DNA from: JAPPHA01 sp963664045
GTDB lineage: Bacteria; Pseudomonadota; Alphaproteobacteria; Rhodobacterales; Rhodobacteraceae
Direction of reading: 5' to 3'
Assembly: GCA_963664045.2 (NCBI GenBank)
Contig: CAXXGT010000015.1
Coordinates: 124,001 to 188,000 of the forward strand
DNA length: 64,000 bases
Under the pieces are notes generated by a model, which saw only the letters and a list, made by a program, of their open reading frames with translations, did no database searches and was not told the origin of the DNA. Both the position numbers and the translations under genes were made by a program. Below are positions 26,791-34,364 of this stretch, one piece after another. The first letter of the stretch is position 1; every line of letters starts with the position of its first letter.

Positions 26791-28062
26791 TCAGTCCTCC
26801 CCGCCATCGGTGTCGATGCTGGAGAAGGAGATCGCGTTGTCGCGCTTCACCCGGGCATTTGCGTTGAGGTCGAGGGGCCATGCCTGCCCGGCATCCTCGC
26901 CATCCGCCACGACGAGGATCGGGCGGCCCGGCGGCGCCGCGGGATCGAACCGCAGGGTGACCTTCCGCCCGACGAGGCCGGTATCGACCTCGTAGAGCCG
27001 GTTCCGGAGGCTGACGACCCGGTCCTTGCTGACCTTGCGCACCGCCTCGTCGAGGAACAGGTCGTCGAGATCGACGCTGCCGTCCACGAGGCGGACATCG
27101 AGGGCTTTCGCGGCCCATGCGTCCGCCGGTGTCATGCCCTCGAGACCGCGATGGGGCGTGTGATGGTACTCTCCCTCGACCCAGGCGGCGAGACGGCGGT
27201 TGAGGATGTCGAGGCTGGCAGTATCCGCTGCTTCAAGGCCCGGCAGGAAGCGTTGGCGTACGGTTCTTATATACCTTTCCACCTTTCCTTTTCCGGCGGC
27301 GTGGTACGGACGCGCATGGATCAGGGCGATGCCGAGACGGGCGCAGACGAGATCGAGGCGCCGCGAACGGTACGCACTTCCATTGTCGACGAACAGTTTC
27401 CCGGGAATTCCGCGACGCAGGAGAGCCTGCCTGAACACCGGGAGGAAGTCGTTGATGCCCTCGGAGAAGGCGAAGGCCGACCATGGCACGATGCGGGTCG
27501 CGTCGTCGATCATGACGATCATGTAGGTCTTGCGCCGGCGGCGCCCGTCGCCGCACTTCGGGCCGTGCATGATATCCGATTGCCAGAGGTCGCCGGCATG
27601 GGCATGGGCGAAGCGCCTGAGGTCCGGCGGCGCCCGTTCCGGGGTCATCAACCCCTCGGCGTGGAACAGGCGGTAGGCGGCCGAGAGCGAGACCGGGTCG
27701 GTGAACCCGTCCGTCTGTTCGGCGCGTGCGACCACGTCGCGGACGGAAAGTTCGGGATGGTCCCTGCGGATGGAGATCAGCAGCTCCGCGGCCTCGACCG
27801 TGAGACGCCGGGACTTGCCGCGGTCGCTGCGCGGCCCGGGCTTGAGGGCGTCGAGACCGCCACGCCGCCAGGCCCGCTGCCAGTGCAGGATGGTACCCTC
27901 CGCAACCCGGGTGCGGCTGGTGCCGGGAATCACCCACGCCTTGCCGGCAAGACGGCGCACTTCGGCCATCCGCGCCGGTCCGGCGAGGTCGATGAGGGGG
28001 GCGATGACGCGATAGCGGAACATCGCCACGTCAAGTCGATGTCTTTCGGTGTTCTGGCTCAT
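26791..28062 (-). CDS. DDE transposase with Mu-type C-terminal domain (TniA/TnsB-like)
   Basis: A 423-residue protein. The N-terminal helix-turn-helix region spans about 15-80 (EGTILHWQRAWRRGGLDALKPG). The rve/RNase H domain carries catalytic D163 (LWQSDIMHGP), D226 (LFVDNGSAY) and E262 (GKGKVERYIRTV), a DD(35)E spacing. A C-terminal beta-barrel (KVSKDRVVSLRNRLYEVDTGLVGRKVTLRFDP) matches the Mu transposase C domain. All catalytic residues are present. The lineage is consistent with the 5-bp TSD and TG...CA ends. A larger TnsA-like nuclease is absent, so it probably transposes replicatively unless resolved by another route. Confidence 0.9.
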   Translation of the reverse strand: MSQNTERHRLDVAMFRYRVIAPLIDLAGPARMAEVRRLAGKAWVIPGTSRTRVAEGTILHWQRAWRRGGLDALKPGPRSDRGKSRRLTVEAAELLISIRRDHPELSVRDVVARAEQTDGFTDPVSLSAAYRLFHAEGLMTPERAPPDLRRFAHAHAGDLWQSDIMHGPKCGDGRRRRKTYMIVMIDDATRIVPWSAFAFSEGINDFLPVFRQALLRRGIPGKLFVDNGSAYRSRRLDLVCARLGIALIHARPYHAAGKGKVERYIRTVRQRFLPGLEAADTASLDILNRRLAAWVEGEYHHTPHRGLEGMTPADAWAAKALDVRLVDGSVDLDDLFLDEAVRKVSKDRVVSLRNRLYEVDTGLVGRKVTLRFDPAAPPGRPILVVADGEDAGQAWPLDLNANARVKRDNAISFSSIDTDGGED

Positions 28063-28105
28063 GCCTGGTCTCCCTTTCGGTTGGATCGGGCAGGCATAGC
28101 GCCGC

Positions 28106-28708
28106 TCAGGCCGGCGGATCAGGCCCCATCATGTGTTGGTCGGCCGGATTCGAAATCGGCGCCGGATCAATCCGCACGCCGAAGCCCAGTGGAGGCGCCA
28201 GATTCCGGAGATGTGACGCCGCATGGCCGCGCAGTTCGACGAGAAGCCGCGTGGTTCCGAGATGGCCCCTGAGCGCCGTCACCGACGCCGCGCAACCGGC
28301 GAACAGCTCCGGCAGCAGGGTGATCACCGTCACCAGGCAGGCAACCACCAGGTCGCGCCGGCCCTTGAGCCAGCGGCGGTTCGCCGCCTCCGTCACCACA
28401 TGGCCGGGACGGGCGCTCTCGGCCGCCGCCCGCAGGCTCGGTTCCGTCTCCGCGGCCAGCGCCGCCGCCTCGAGCTCGTCCAGGGTGCCCGGCAGTCGTG
28501 CCGCAAAGCAGCGGGCCAGCAGTGACCATGTCTTGTGAGCGTCAGGGCAGTACCAGCGCGGAATATGGGCATCCCCCCAGCGGGTCTTGCGCCGGTAGGT
28601 GCCGTGGCGGGCGAAACGACAGCCGCCACCGGGGTGTTCGGGACAGCAATCAAGCTTTGCGTCACGCCAGGCTTGCGTGGTAACGTAGTCCTCGCCGGAC
28701 AGCGACAA
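28106..28708 (-). CDS. Zinc-ribbon protein of the transposon core (DUF6431-like)
   Basis: A 200-residue protein. The N-terminus CCPEHPGGGCRFARHGTYRRKT followed by IPRWYCPDAHKTWSLLARCFAARLPGTLDE forms a zinc-ribbon-like head reminiscent of transposase zinc-binding domains that precede HTH regions. The remainder is helical (ANRRWLKGRRDLVVACLVTVITLLPELF). The start appears to be TTG at 28708. It is the first gene of the operon and ends 43 nt before the transposase ATG. A DNA-end-binding or regulatory role is inferred. The same gene is present but broken at 20153-20790. Confidence 0.75.
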   Translation of the reverse strand: MSLSGEDYVTTQAWRDAKLDCCPEHPGGGCRFARHGTYRRKTRWGDAHIPRWYCPDAHKTWSLLARCFAARLPGTLDELEAAALAAETEPSLRAAAESARPGHVVTEAANRRWLKGRRDLVVACLVTVITLLPELFAGCAASVTALRGHLGTTRLLVELRGHAASHLRNLAPPLGFGVRIDPAPISNPADQHMMGPDPPA

Positions 28709-29139
28709 ATTCCAATCGAGTTGTATGGTCGGCTACTGGCCCGGCGGCAGGCACCGCACGGGCCACCTCTTCTCAAATGCTTCGCACCATGCGGGATCCG
28801 GCCCGCGCTGCCGGGAAGGCGGACCCCCCGCGCCAGGGAGCGTAATCAACCACCCGGCCCAGGCGATCAATCCCGAAAATCAACAAACCCGCCACGCAGG
28901 GCGGACACATCCGTGACGCTGCCGGGAAAATGCCGCCGGGGAATTCGTCCGGGCCATGACGGAAACAACGCAACCGGGGAAACCGCGTCCGCCATGTTCC
29001 GGAAAAGAAAGCGCTACTGAAAAAACTGCCGGGAAGGAAAAAAAGATGTCGCGGACTATTCCAGTTTCCACTCGATCAGGCATCAATCCAATCCGTGACA
29101 ATCCGGCCACTCAACACCGAATCATCCTGCAACCCAACA
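28709..29139 (-). repeat. Zinc-ribbon-side (left) end of element B, non-coding
   Basis: About 430 bases from the operon start to the terminus. Read inward from 29139 it has TGTTGGGTTGCAGG, then CGGATTGTCACGGATTGG, and farther in TTTTTTTCCTTCCCGGCAG followed by TTTTTTCAGTAGC. The last block is shared with the left end of the composite transposon (19930-19970). It should contain the operon promoter and several transposase binding sites. Confidence 0.55.
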
Positions 29140-30106
29140 CACGCCCGCCGGGGCGCCGCTTCCGGCAGGCACCTATGCGCGCCGCATTCTCGAACGGTTG
29201 CTGGTCGATCTCTCATGGGCGTCTTCGCGCATGGAAGGGAACAACTACAACCTGCTTGAAACCGAACGCCTGATCCGTTTCGGCCAGGAGGCTTCCGGGA
29301 AGGACCGCAAGGAAGCGGTCATGATCCTCAATCACAAGGAAGCCATCCAGTACGTCGTGGACAATCTCGACCAGATCGCGATCAGCCGGCCGGACCTGTG
29401 CAACATCCACGCATTGCTCGCCAACGGCCTTCTGGTCGATCCCGCCATGACCGGACGCCTCCGGCGTATGCCCGTCGGAATCACCCATTCGCGCTACCGA
29501 CCGCTTGAGGACCGGTTTGCGATCGAAGAAGAGTTTGACATCCTGATTACGAAGGCCGCGGCCATTACCGATCCGTTCGAGCAGTCCTTCTTTCTGCTCG
29601 TCCATATCCCGTATTTGCAGGCGTTCGACGATGTAAACAAACGGACCTCGCGCGTGTCCTCCAACATCCCGCTCCTGAAAGCCGATCTCGGGCCCATGTC
29701 GTTTCTGACCATGGATGACGGCACCTATATCGACGGCCTGATCGGGATTTACGAGCTGAACAATGTGTCCTTGCTGCGCGAAGTCTATATCGACGCCTAT
29801 CTGACGTCCGCCGAGAATTATCGCGTGCTGCGCGCCGAAGTCGAGGCGCCGGAAAAGGCAGCGCTCGTCTACCGCGATTTTGTCCGTGAGGCCGTGCGCC
29901 GCTGCGTGCTTGGCTGGAAGGCGTTCCTGCCGCAGCAAGTCATGGAAATGGCCGCGCAGGCCGACATTCCAGAAGAGGACCGCGAGCAGGTGGTCAACTA
30001 TGTCGGACAGGAGTTCCGTGGCCTGCATGAGGGGAACGTCATACGCTACCGGCTCCGGCCCGCCGATCTTGAAGCGCTCAGCCGCGAACATCAGGAGGGA
30101 TCGTGA
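29140..30106 (+). pseudogene. Fic family protein, 3' part (Fic catalytic domain), split by element B
   Basis: After the duplicated CACGC (29140-29144) the host frame resumes. The inhibitory-helix motif is SSRMEGNN (S-x-x-x-E-G), then the Fic core with VHIPYLQAFDDVNKRTSRVSSNIPLL. This is the alternative form of HxFx(D/E)GNGRxxR seen in one Fic subfamily: His, D/N and Arg are kept, but the Phe and GNG loop are changed. Fic proteins AMPylate or otherwise modify target proteins, and the internal motif suggests auto-inhibition. A possible restart is GTG 29198, but the wHTH would be lost. AGGAGGG near the 3' end serves the next gene. Confidence 0.85.
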
Positions 30107-30109
30107 CCA

Positions 30110-30426
30110 ATGGTCAAAGTTTGGTTTGTGCGCGAAGGCCCGGAGCCGACCAGAGGCGGGCCGCTTACGAGTTGCCGCTCGAAATATGCATTAAGACCCT
30201 TGGTTTGAGCGCGGGCGATTTTCTCTCCGGACCTGAGCGCACGTCCCGTTTCGGCGACCAGTCCTCCTGGCATGGCGGCATCGCCGATTACCGGCACGTG
30301 GTCTGCGAGATCGAGGACGCCGAAGCCGCGGCGAGCGGATGGAAGCTCGGCTACTACCGGGCCGGCGTTTCAGCCGCACAGGCGACCGACCGGCTGGGTC
30401 CGCCGCGCAAGCCCTGGGAGACTTAA
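30110..30426 (+). pseudogene. Small conserved partner gene of the Fic protein, probably frameshifted
   Basis: ATG 30110 lies 3 nt after the Fic stop and has AGGAGGGA in front. It begins MVKVWFVREGPEPTRGGPL. The rest of the plausible protein is in another frame: YELPLEICIKTLGLSAGDFLSGPERTSRFGDQSSWHGGIADYRHVVCEIEDAEAAASGWKLGYYRAG, ending at 30426. The frame must change near 30165-30170. A GTG at 30103 could initiate the second frame directly, but with an unlikely N-terminus. I do not know the family's function; its position suggests an antitoxin or accessory subunit. Confidence 0.5.
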
Positions 30427-30465
30427 CATCTTCCCCGCCCTGAAGGGCGAGGATTTCCAGGAGGA
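30425..30465 (-). ncRNA. Candidate omega-RNA 3' segment (TnpB right end)
   Basis: Immediately downstream of the tnpB stop is a GC-rich hairpin with a GAA/TCA apex. This is where the guide-scaffold RNA of TnpB elements normally lies. It is inferred from position and hairpin only; the guide would be the DNA just outside the element end. Confidence 0.35.
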
Positions 30466-31650
30466 CTAGGCCACTTGGACAGTTCGCGCTTCATCACCTG
30501 CCCGACGGCTCGGCTCCACGCCCGGAGTGTTCCCCCGGTTGAGAATGTTGACCGCTGCGTTGCGGTCGGCATTGTCCCGGTGCCCGCACGCGGTGCAGAC
30601 GAAGACAGCTTGGCTTTCGCGGCTCCGTCCGTCCACGGTCCCGCAGGACGCGCAGGTCTGGGAGGTGTACGACGGGTCGACCTTCACGAACCGTGCCGCC
30701 TTGTAGGCAAGCATGGTCTGGATCCGGTGCCAACCGACGTTCAGGATTGCGCGGTTCAACCCGCGCTTTTGGGCAACGTTCCGGCCCGGTTCATCGACCG
30801 TGCCTCGTGCGGAAGCCGTCATGTTCTTCGTGCGCAGTCTCTCGACCACAACGCCACCGTAGCGGCGGGTAATGTCCGTGGTGGCCTCGTGCGCCCAGTG
30901 CTTGCGCGCCCGCGCCTGACGGGCCTTGAGCCCGGCGGCCCACTTCTGTGCCTTGACCCACCGGCGCGACCCGCGCCTGCGGCGGCTGGCAATTCCCTGG
31001 GCCATCCGGATCAGGCGCTCGTGGCGATCGACCTCCTGCGGCAACATGTACGGCGTACCGTCGGACAGCATCAGCGGGACGGCCACGCCACGGTCGACGC
31101 CGACGGTCATTCCGTTGTCAGGCAGTGCGACATCGCGCATGCAGCCGATGCTGATCTGCCAGCCGAGAGCCGTGCGGGTGACACGCGCCTCGCGGATGCT
31201 GCCCTCGATGGCACGGTTGTCGCGCAGCTTGACCCAGCCGATCTTCGGCAGCTTCACACGCGCCCAGCGCCTGCTCAGCTTTTCAACGCGGATTTCGCGG
31301 CCGGCAAAGCCGAACGCTTCGTTCACGCCCTTTCTCTTTGGCCTGGGATAGCCGCCAAGACCCTTCCACGCCCGGCGGTAGGCCTCGTCGAGCGCCTTCA
31401 GCGTGCGTTGCATCGGTGTCACGTGAACGGCACGGACAAAGTCGAACTCGGCGCGCAGCGCGGTCAGTTCACGCGCCTGTGTCACGTAGTTGAGGTTGTT
31501 GCCTGTTCTGGCCTGGTAGTTCCGCCAATGGTTGCGGCGTTGCTCGAGCGCAAGGTTCCAGACGAGGCGGCAGACGCCGGCGAACTGCGCCATCATGTCT
31601 TCCTGCTCTTGCGTGGGGCGGAGCGCGTCTGTGTAGCCGCGGAAAATCAT
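30466..31650 (-). CDS. tnpB: TnpB-type RNA-guided endonuclease
   Basis: A 394-residue protein, ordinary TnpB length. It starts MIFRGYTDALRPTQEQEDMMAQFAGVCRLVWNLALE. The RuvC-like residues are Asp in VGVDRGVAVPLML, Glu in VVVERLRTKNM and Asp in NADRNAAVNIL. A zinc finger CASC...CTAC lies between the last two. All catalytic positions are intact. In characterised relatives TnpB pairs with an omega-RNA transcribed across the gene's 3' end and the right-end hairpin (here 30433-30460), cutting donor sites. An ATG at 31650 follows an AT-rich leader. Confidence 0.85.
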   Translation of the reverse strand: MIFRGYTDALRPTQEQEDMMAQFAGVCRLVWNLALEQRRNHWRNYQARTGNNLNYVTQARELTALRAEFDFVRAVHVTPMQRTLKALDEAYRRAWKGLGGYPRPKRKGVNEAFGFAGREIRVEKLSRRWARVKLPKIGWVKLRDNRAIEGSIREARVTRTALGWQISIGCMRDVALPDNGMTVGVDRGVAVPLMLSDGTPYMLPQEVDRHERLIRMAQGIASRRRRGSRRWVKAQKWAAGLKARQARARKHWAHEATTDITRRYGGVVVERLRTKNMTASARGTVDEPGRNVAQKRGLNRAILNVGWHRIQTMLAYKAARFVKVDPSYTSQTCASCGTVDGRSRESQAVFVCTACGHRDNADRNAAVNILNRGNTPGVEPSRRAGDEARTVQVA

Positions 31651-31803
31651 ATCAAATACATACACTGGATAAGCCGATGTCAAGCAACAAGCAAGGAATC
31701 GCACTTTCCTCCCCGGCCTGAACGCCGAGGTTTCCAGCGCGAAAAGTTGATGAGCACAGAAAGTGACGGGCGGACCTTGAGAGCCCGCCGGAAAGGCTGA
31801 CCC

Positions 31804-33047
31804 TTGCGAATCAGGCACATCGAAATCAGGAACTTCCGCGGGGTCAACGCCCTTTCATGGCATGTGAAGGGGGATTTCAATTGCATCATCGGAGCCGGAT
31901 ACACTTGCAAGACCACGATCTTGACGGCGCTCGATTATGCGCTCTCCCCCCGCACGGCCCTCTCACTCGATGATTCGGATTTTTTCAATCAGCAGGTCGA
32001 TCAGGACATCGTGATTCAGGTCACGCTGTCAGGCTGGGATGAAACCCAGCCGGACGTCCGCAGGTTTTTCCAGAAAAAGGCGTTCGCCCAGTACAAATGC
32101 GGCCTTGATGACACCGGCCCGCTGCCCGAACCCCTCTCGGAAGAGCAGGTTGCCGTGTCGGTATCGCTGCGCGTGGATAAAGGCCTTGAGCCCAAGTGGT
32201 TTGTCGTCAAGGGACGCGACGAAGGCGAGGGCGTAGAGAGAAGGCCCCTCTATGCCAGCGATCGCGCCGCGCTTGGCCTAAGCCGCCTCGACACATTTGC
32301 CGACTATCATTTTACCTGGGGCCGCAACACCATCCTCACGCGCCTGAGCACGGACCGCGAAGACAATCTCAGCGCAGTCCTCTCCGAGCTGGCGCGTGGC
32401 ATGCGGCAAACCGATATTTCTGCGCATCAGGGCGTCGCCGAATGCTAGGGCGTTGCCGATACAGTCCGGCAGGAATCTCGAGATGCAGGCGTGAGTCTCA
32501 CAGCGCTTTCCCCCCGGATCGACATCCAGCGCCAGGCCGTCGGCGCCGGCGCACTTTCGCTGCATGAAGATCAGGTTCCGCTGCGCAACAAGGGTAGCGG
32601 CTCGAAAAGACTCATTGCCACGGCCATGCAGATGAAACTACACGGCGGCAAGAACATTTCCCTGATCGATGAAATCGAGCTTGGTCTGGAGCCGCATCGC
32701 ATCCGGGGCCTGCTCTACAGGCTGAGGAACGCCGGGCAGCAGATTTTCGCGACCACGCATTCTCCCGTCGTCATCCGCGAGCTTAATGTCGGGGATGACG
32801 AGCTTTACGCGTGCAAGCGCGATGCGGCGGGAACCGTGACGCTCGAAAGCCTTGCGATTGTCCCCGGTATTCAGGGACGCGTGGGTGCCAACGCGGAAGC
32901 GTTCCTCGGCAGCAAGATCATCGCCTGCGAGGGTCCCACCGAGATCGGCTGCCTGCGCGCCTACGACCTTTACCGTCTGGATCAGGCCAGCCCGCCCATC
33001 TGGACACTCGCGACCGCCTACTTCGATTGCGGGGGCGCGAGCGGCTT
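31804..33047 (+). pseudogene. OLD-like ATP-dependent endonuclease gene, interrupted by an amber codon and truncated
   Basis: The frame starts at TTG 31804 with the ABC-ATPase head MRIRHIEIRNFRGVNALSWHVKG. The P-loop is unusual: IIGAGYTCKTTILTALDYAL, where OLD relatives have GPGDSTKTT or GPNGAGKS. An in-frame TAG (32446-32448) breaks the protein. Afterwards the same frame continues with VPLRNKGSGSKRLIA (signature region), SLIDEIELGLEPHRI (Walker B) and FATTHSPVVIREL (switch His), then IIACEGPTEIGCLRAYD, the start of the Toprim domain. Homology stops near 33047 (AYFDCGGAS), where a transposon-type Toprim sequence begins. OLD-type nucleases act in phage defence and DNA processing. This copy is dead as read. 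Confidence 0.75.
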
Positions 33048-33049
33048 AG

Positions 33050-33509
33050 CCCCGGCCTGCCCGCAACGGCGCCGGGAAACTGCAAGGCCAACGGCGGCTT
33101 CTGGATCGCGCGACAGGCAGCCCCCAATTCCGCGCTCCTCGTCGAGGGAGCCATCGACGCCCTCTCGGCTTGGACCCTCGACGAGGAGGCACGGATCGAC
33201 ATCGTCATCTCCAACGCCGGAGCCACCGGCAGAATGCCGGAATGGATCAACAGGTTCCAGCTCGAGGCCGTCTTCTGTGGATATGACGCCGACCAGGGCG
33301 GAGACCTGGCCGCCACAATGCTCGAAACGCAAGATCCCACCGTCCGGCGCATGCGCCCAGGCGATGACGGTGACGTCAAGGACTGGAATGACATCCTGAC
33401 GGGGCGAGAAAACAATCACGAACCGACACCAGGCAGAACCAGTGACGGTCTCGGAGACCCTTCAAGTCAGGTCAGCACAAAGTGGGAAGAACCGTCCCGG
33501 ACCGGATGA
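33050..33509 (+). pseudogene. 3' fragment of a second Toprim/DUF3991-like transposon gene
   Basis: KANGGFWIARQAAPNSALLVEGAIDALSAWTLDEEARIDIVIS and the following 60 residues are nearly identical, also at DNA level, to positions 21540-21770 of the chimeric ORF. They diverge beyond that, with GDDGDVKDWNDILTGRENN in place of the corresponding tail. The N-terminal half is absent and the fragment is fused out of frame behind the OLD-like gene. It supplies the right end used by the composite transposon. Confidence 0.8.
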
Positions 33510-33552
33510 AATAACGCGGGAAATCCACGCCAATCCAGATCGAAAAACAACA
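33395..33552 (+). repeat. Right end of the composite transposon
   Basis: It shares with 21870-21995 and 62510-62676 the blocks CAGTCAGGTCAGC-like, GTGGGAAGAACCGTCCC, GGGAAATCC, CGCCAATCC and GAAAAACAACA. The final A33552 is followed by the TCTAC duplication (33553-33557). Confidence 0.8.
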
Positions 33553-33965
33553 TCTACGGCCTGGGGTGGCGGATCGAGGATTGGCACCGGATCCTGAAAT
33601 CGGGATGCAAGGTGGAGACGATCGCCCATCGCACGGGCCCGCGCATCGAACGGGCGGTGGCGATCAACGCGGTGATCGCCTGGCGCATCGCCACCCTCAC
33701 CCACCTGGCCCGAACCGAACCGGAGCTTCCCGCCACAACCGCATTCACCGATATCGAACTGGCACTGCTCGAGGACTTCTCGAGCGTGCGGAAGCTGCCG
33801 CCGCCCGGGGACCTCGGACAGGCATTCCGCCTCGTTGCGACGATGGGGGGCTACCTGAACCGCAAGAACGACGGGCCGCCCGGCGCGGAGATCGCCTGGA
33901 ACGGCCAGGCCGCGCTGTCGTTCACCGCGTGGATGGGATGCTCGGGCACAGCATCGATGTCGGGG
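33553..33965 (+). pseudogene. IS4-family (Tn5-like) transposase, 3' part of the gene split by the composite transposon
   Basis: The frame GLGWRIEDWHRILKSGCKVETIAHRTGPRIERAVAINAVIAWRI is the Glu-containing C-terminal block of Tn5-like transposases. It continues with LPATTAFTDIELALLEDFSSVRKLPPPGDLGQAFRLVATMGGYLNRKNDGPPG. It joins exactly to 19841. Around 33900-33965 the typical end degenerates, so the 3' end was already eroded. Confidence 0.85.
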
Positions 33966-34089
33966 ACGCCAGCGCAGTGCGGAAACACATTAGCTGGCTA
34001 GACAGCATTTGTGGATAATGGGTAGGTGGCGGCAGCGGGTCATCGGTCTCTTTACCCATAGCGCAACGGACCGCACGCGGCTATCGGTG

Positions 34090-34340
34090 CGGCCATATCC
34101 TGAGCCAACAGCCGAACTGCATGCGGGACCTCGCCGTGGCGGCGATTGTCGCGCGCATCTTCGATCCCGCCTTCAGGCCGGCCAGCCGGCGGAGCGCAGT
34201 CGGATGGTGAAGAAGATGCTGAGCTATTCGGGATCGCCGGGCTATCGCCGGACCAAGCCGGCGCGGCGGACGGATCTGGCAGGCTTTACCGGCATCATTG
34301 ACACGATTCTGGAGTCCGGTTTGTCCTTGGCCGCAAGCCA
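34090..34340 (+). pseudogene. Scraps of two more transposases (IS1634-like, then IS21 IstA-like)
   Basis: ILSQQPNCMRDLAVAAIVARIFDPAFRPAS (about 34100-34190) resembles the R-DL-VA-IVARI-DP-SKLA block of IS1634-type transposases. Directly after it, MVKKMLSYSGSPGYRRTKPARRTDLAGFTGIIDTILES (34204-34320) matches the N-terminal region of IS21 IstA (VRKMLAYS-PPGYRR, FTGIID-IL-D). Both are short and joined end to end, so this is debris of successive insertions. Confidence 0.5.
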
Positions 34341-34364
34341 GTACACGAATCCGGCCAAAGGGTT

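Larger units (their letters stand above)
24811..29139 (-). mobile_element. Element B: complete 4.3-kb Tn7/Mu-like transposon with a four-gene core
   Basis: Both termini begin TGTTG reading inward (TGTTGAATTTTTC at 24811; TGTTGGGTTGCAG as reverse complement ending at 29139). They are flanked by the 5-bp duplication CACGC. All four genes are on the minus strand and intact: zinc ribbon (28708-28106), DDE transposase (28062-26791), ExeA/TniB-like ATPase (26787-25981) and Toprim protein (25984-25106). They are tightly packed with a 3-nt gap and an ATGA overlap. The Toprim-side end aligns with the right ends at 21995, 33552 and 62676, so all belong to one family. Nothing besides the core is carried, so this looks like the minimal autonomous unit. 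Confidence 0.88.
30425..31740 (-). mobile_element. IS200/IS605-superfamily (IS1341-type) element carrying only tnpB
   Basis: Two related hairpins bound the gene: CCCCGCCCTGAAGGGCGAGG at 30433-30452 downstream and CCCCGGCCTGAACGCCGAGG at 31711-31730 upstream. Both are followed by a TTTCCAG-type box. Such subterminal palindromes are where the single-strand transposase TnpA binds. No tnpA is present, so it would need one in trans. It sits between the Fic partner gene and the OLD-like ATPase, inside the composite transposon cargo. Exact ends are approximate. Confidence 0.7.
19842..33552 (+). mobile_element. 13.7-kb composite Tn7/Mu-like transposon inserted in an IS4 transposase gene
   Basis: The element begins TGTAGGGTCCCGG and ends GAAAAACAACA, that is TGT...ACA. 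It is flanked by the 5-bp duplication TCTAC, and the interrupted reading frame rejoins without error as VVRLY+GLGWRIEDW. These three facts define one insertion event. The left arm (19842-21995) is a deleted copy of the transposon core; the right arm (about 33050-33552) is a second partial Toprim gene with a right end. Between them lie the DruA-ISAs1 element, the Fic gene carrying element B, a small partner gene, a TnpB element and an OLD-like ATPase. Terminal bases and a 5-bp TSD match the Tn7/Tn5053/Mu lineage. Confidence 0.85.
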
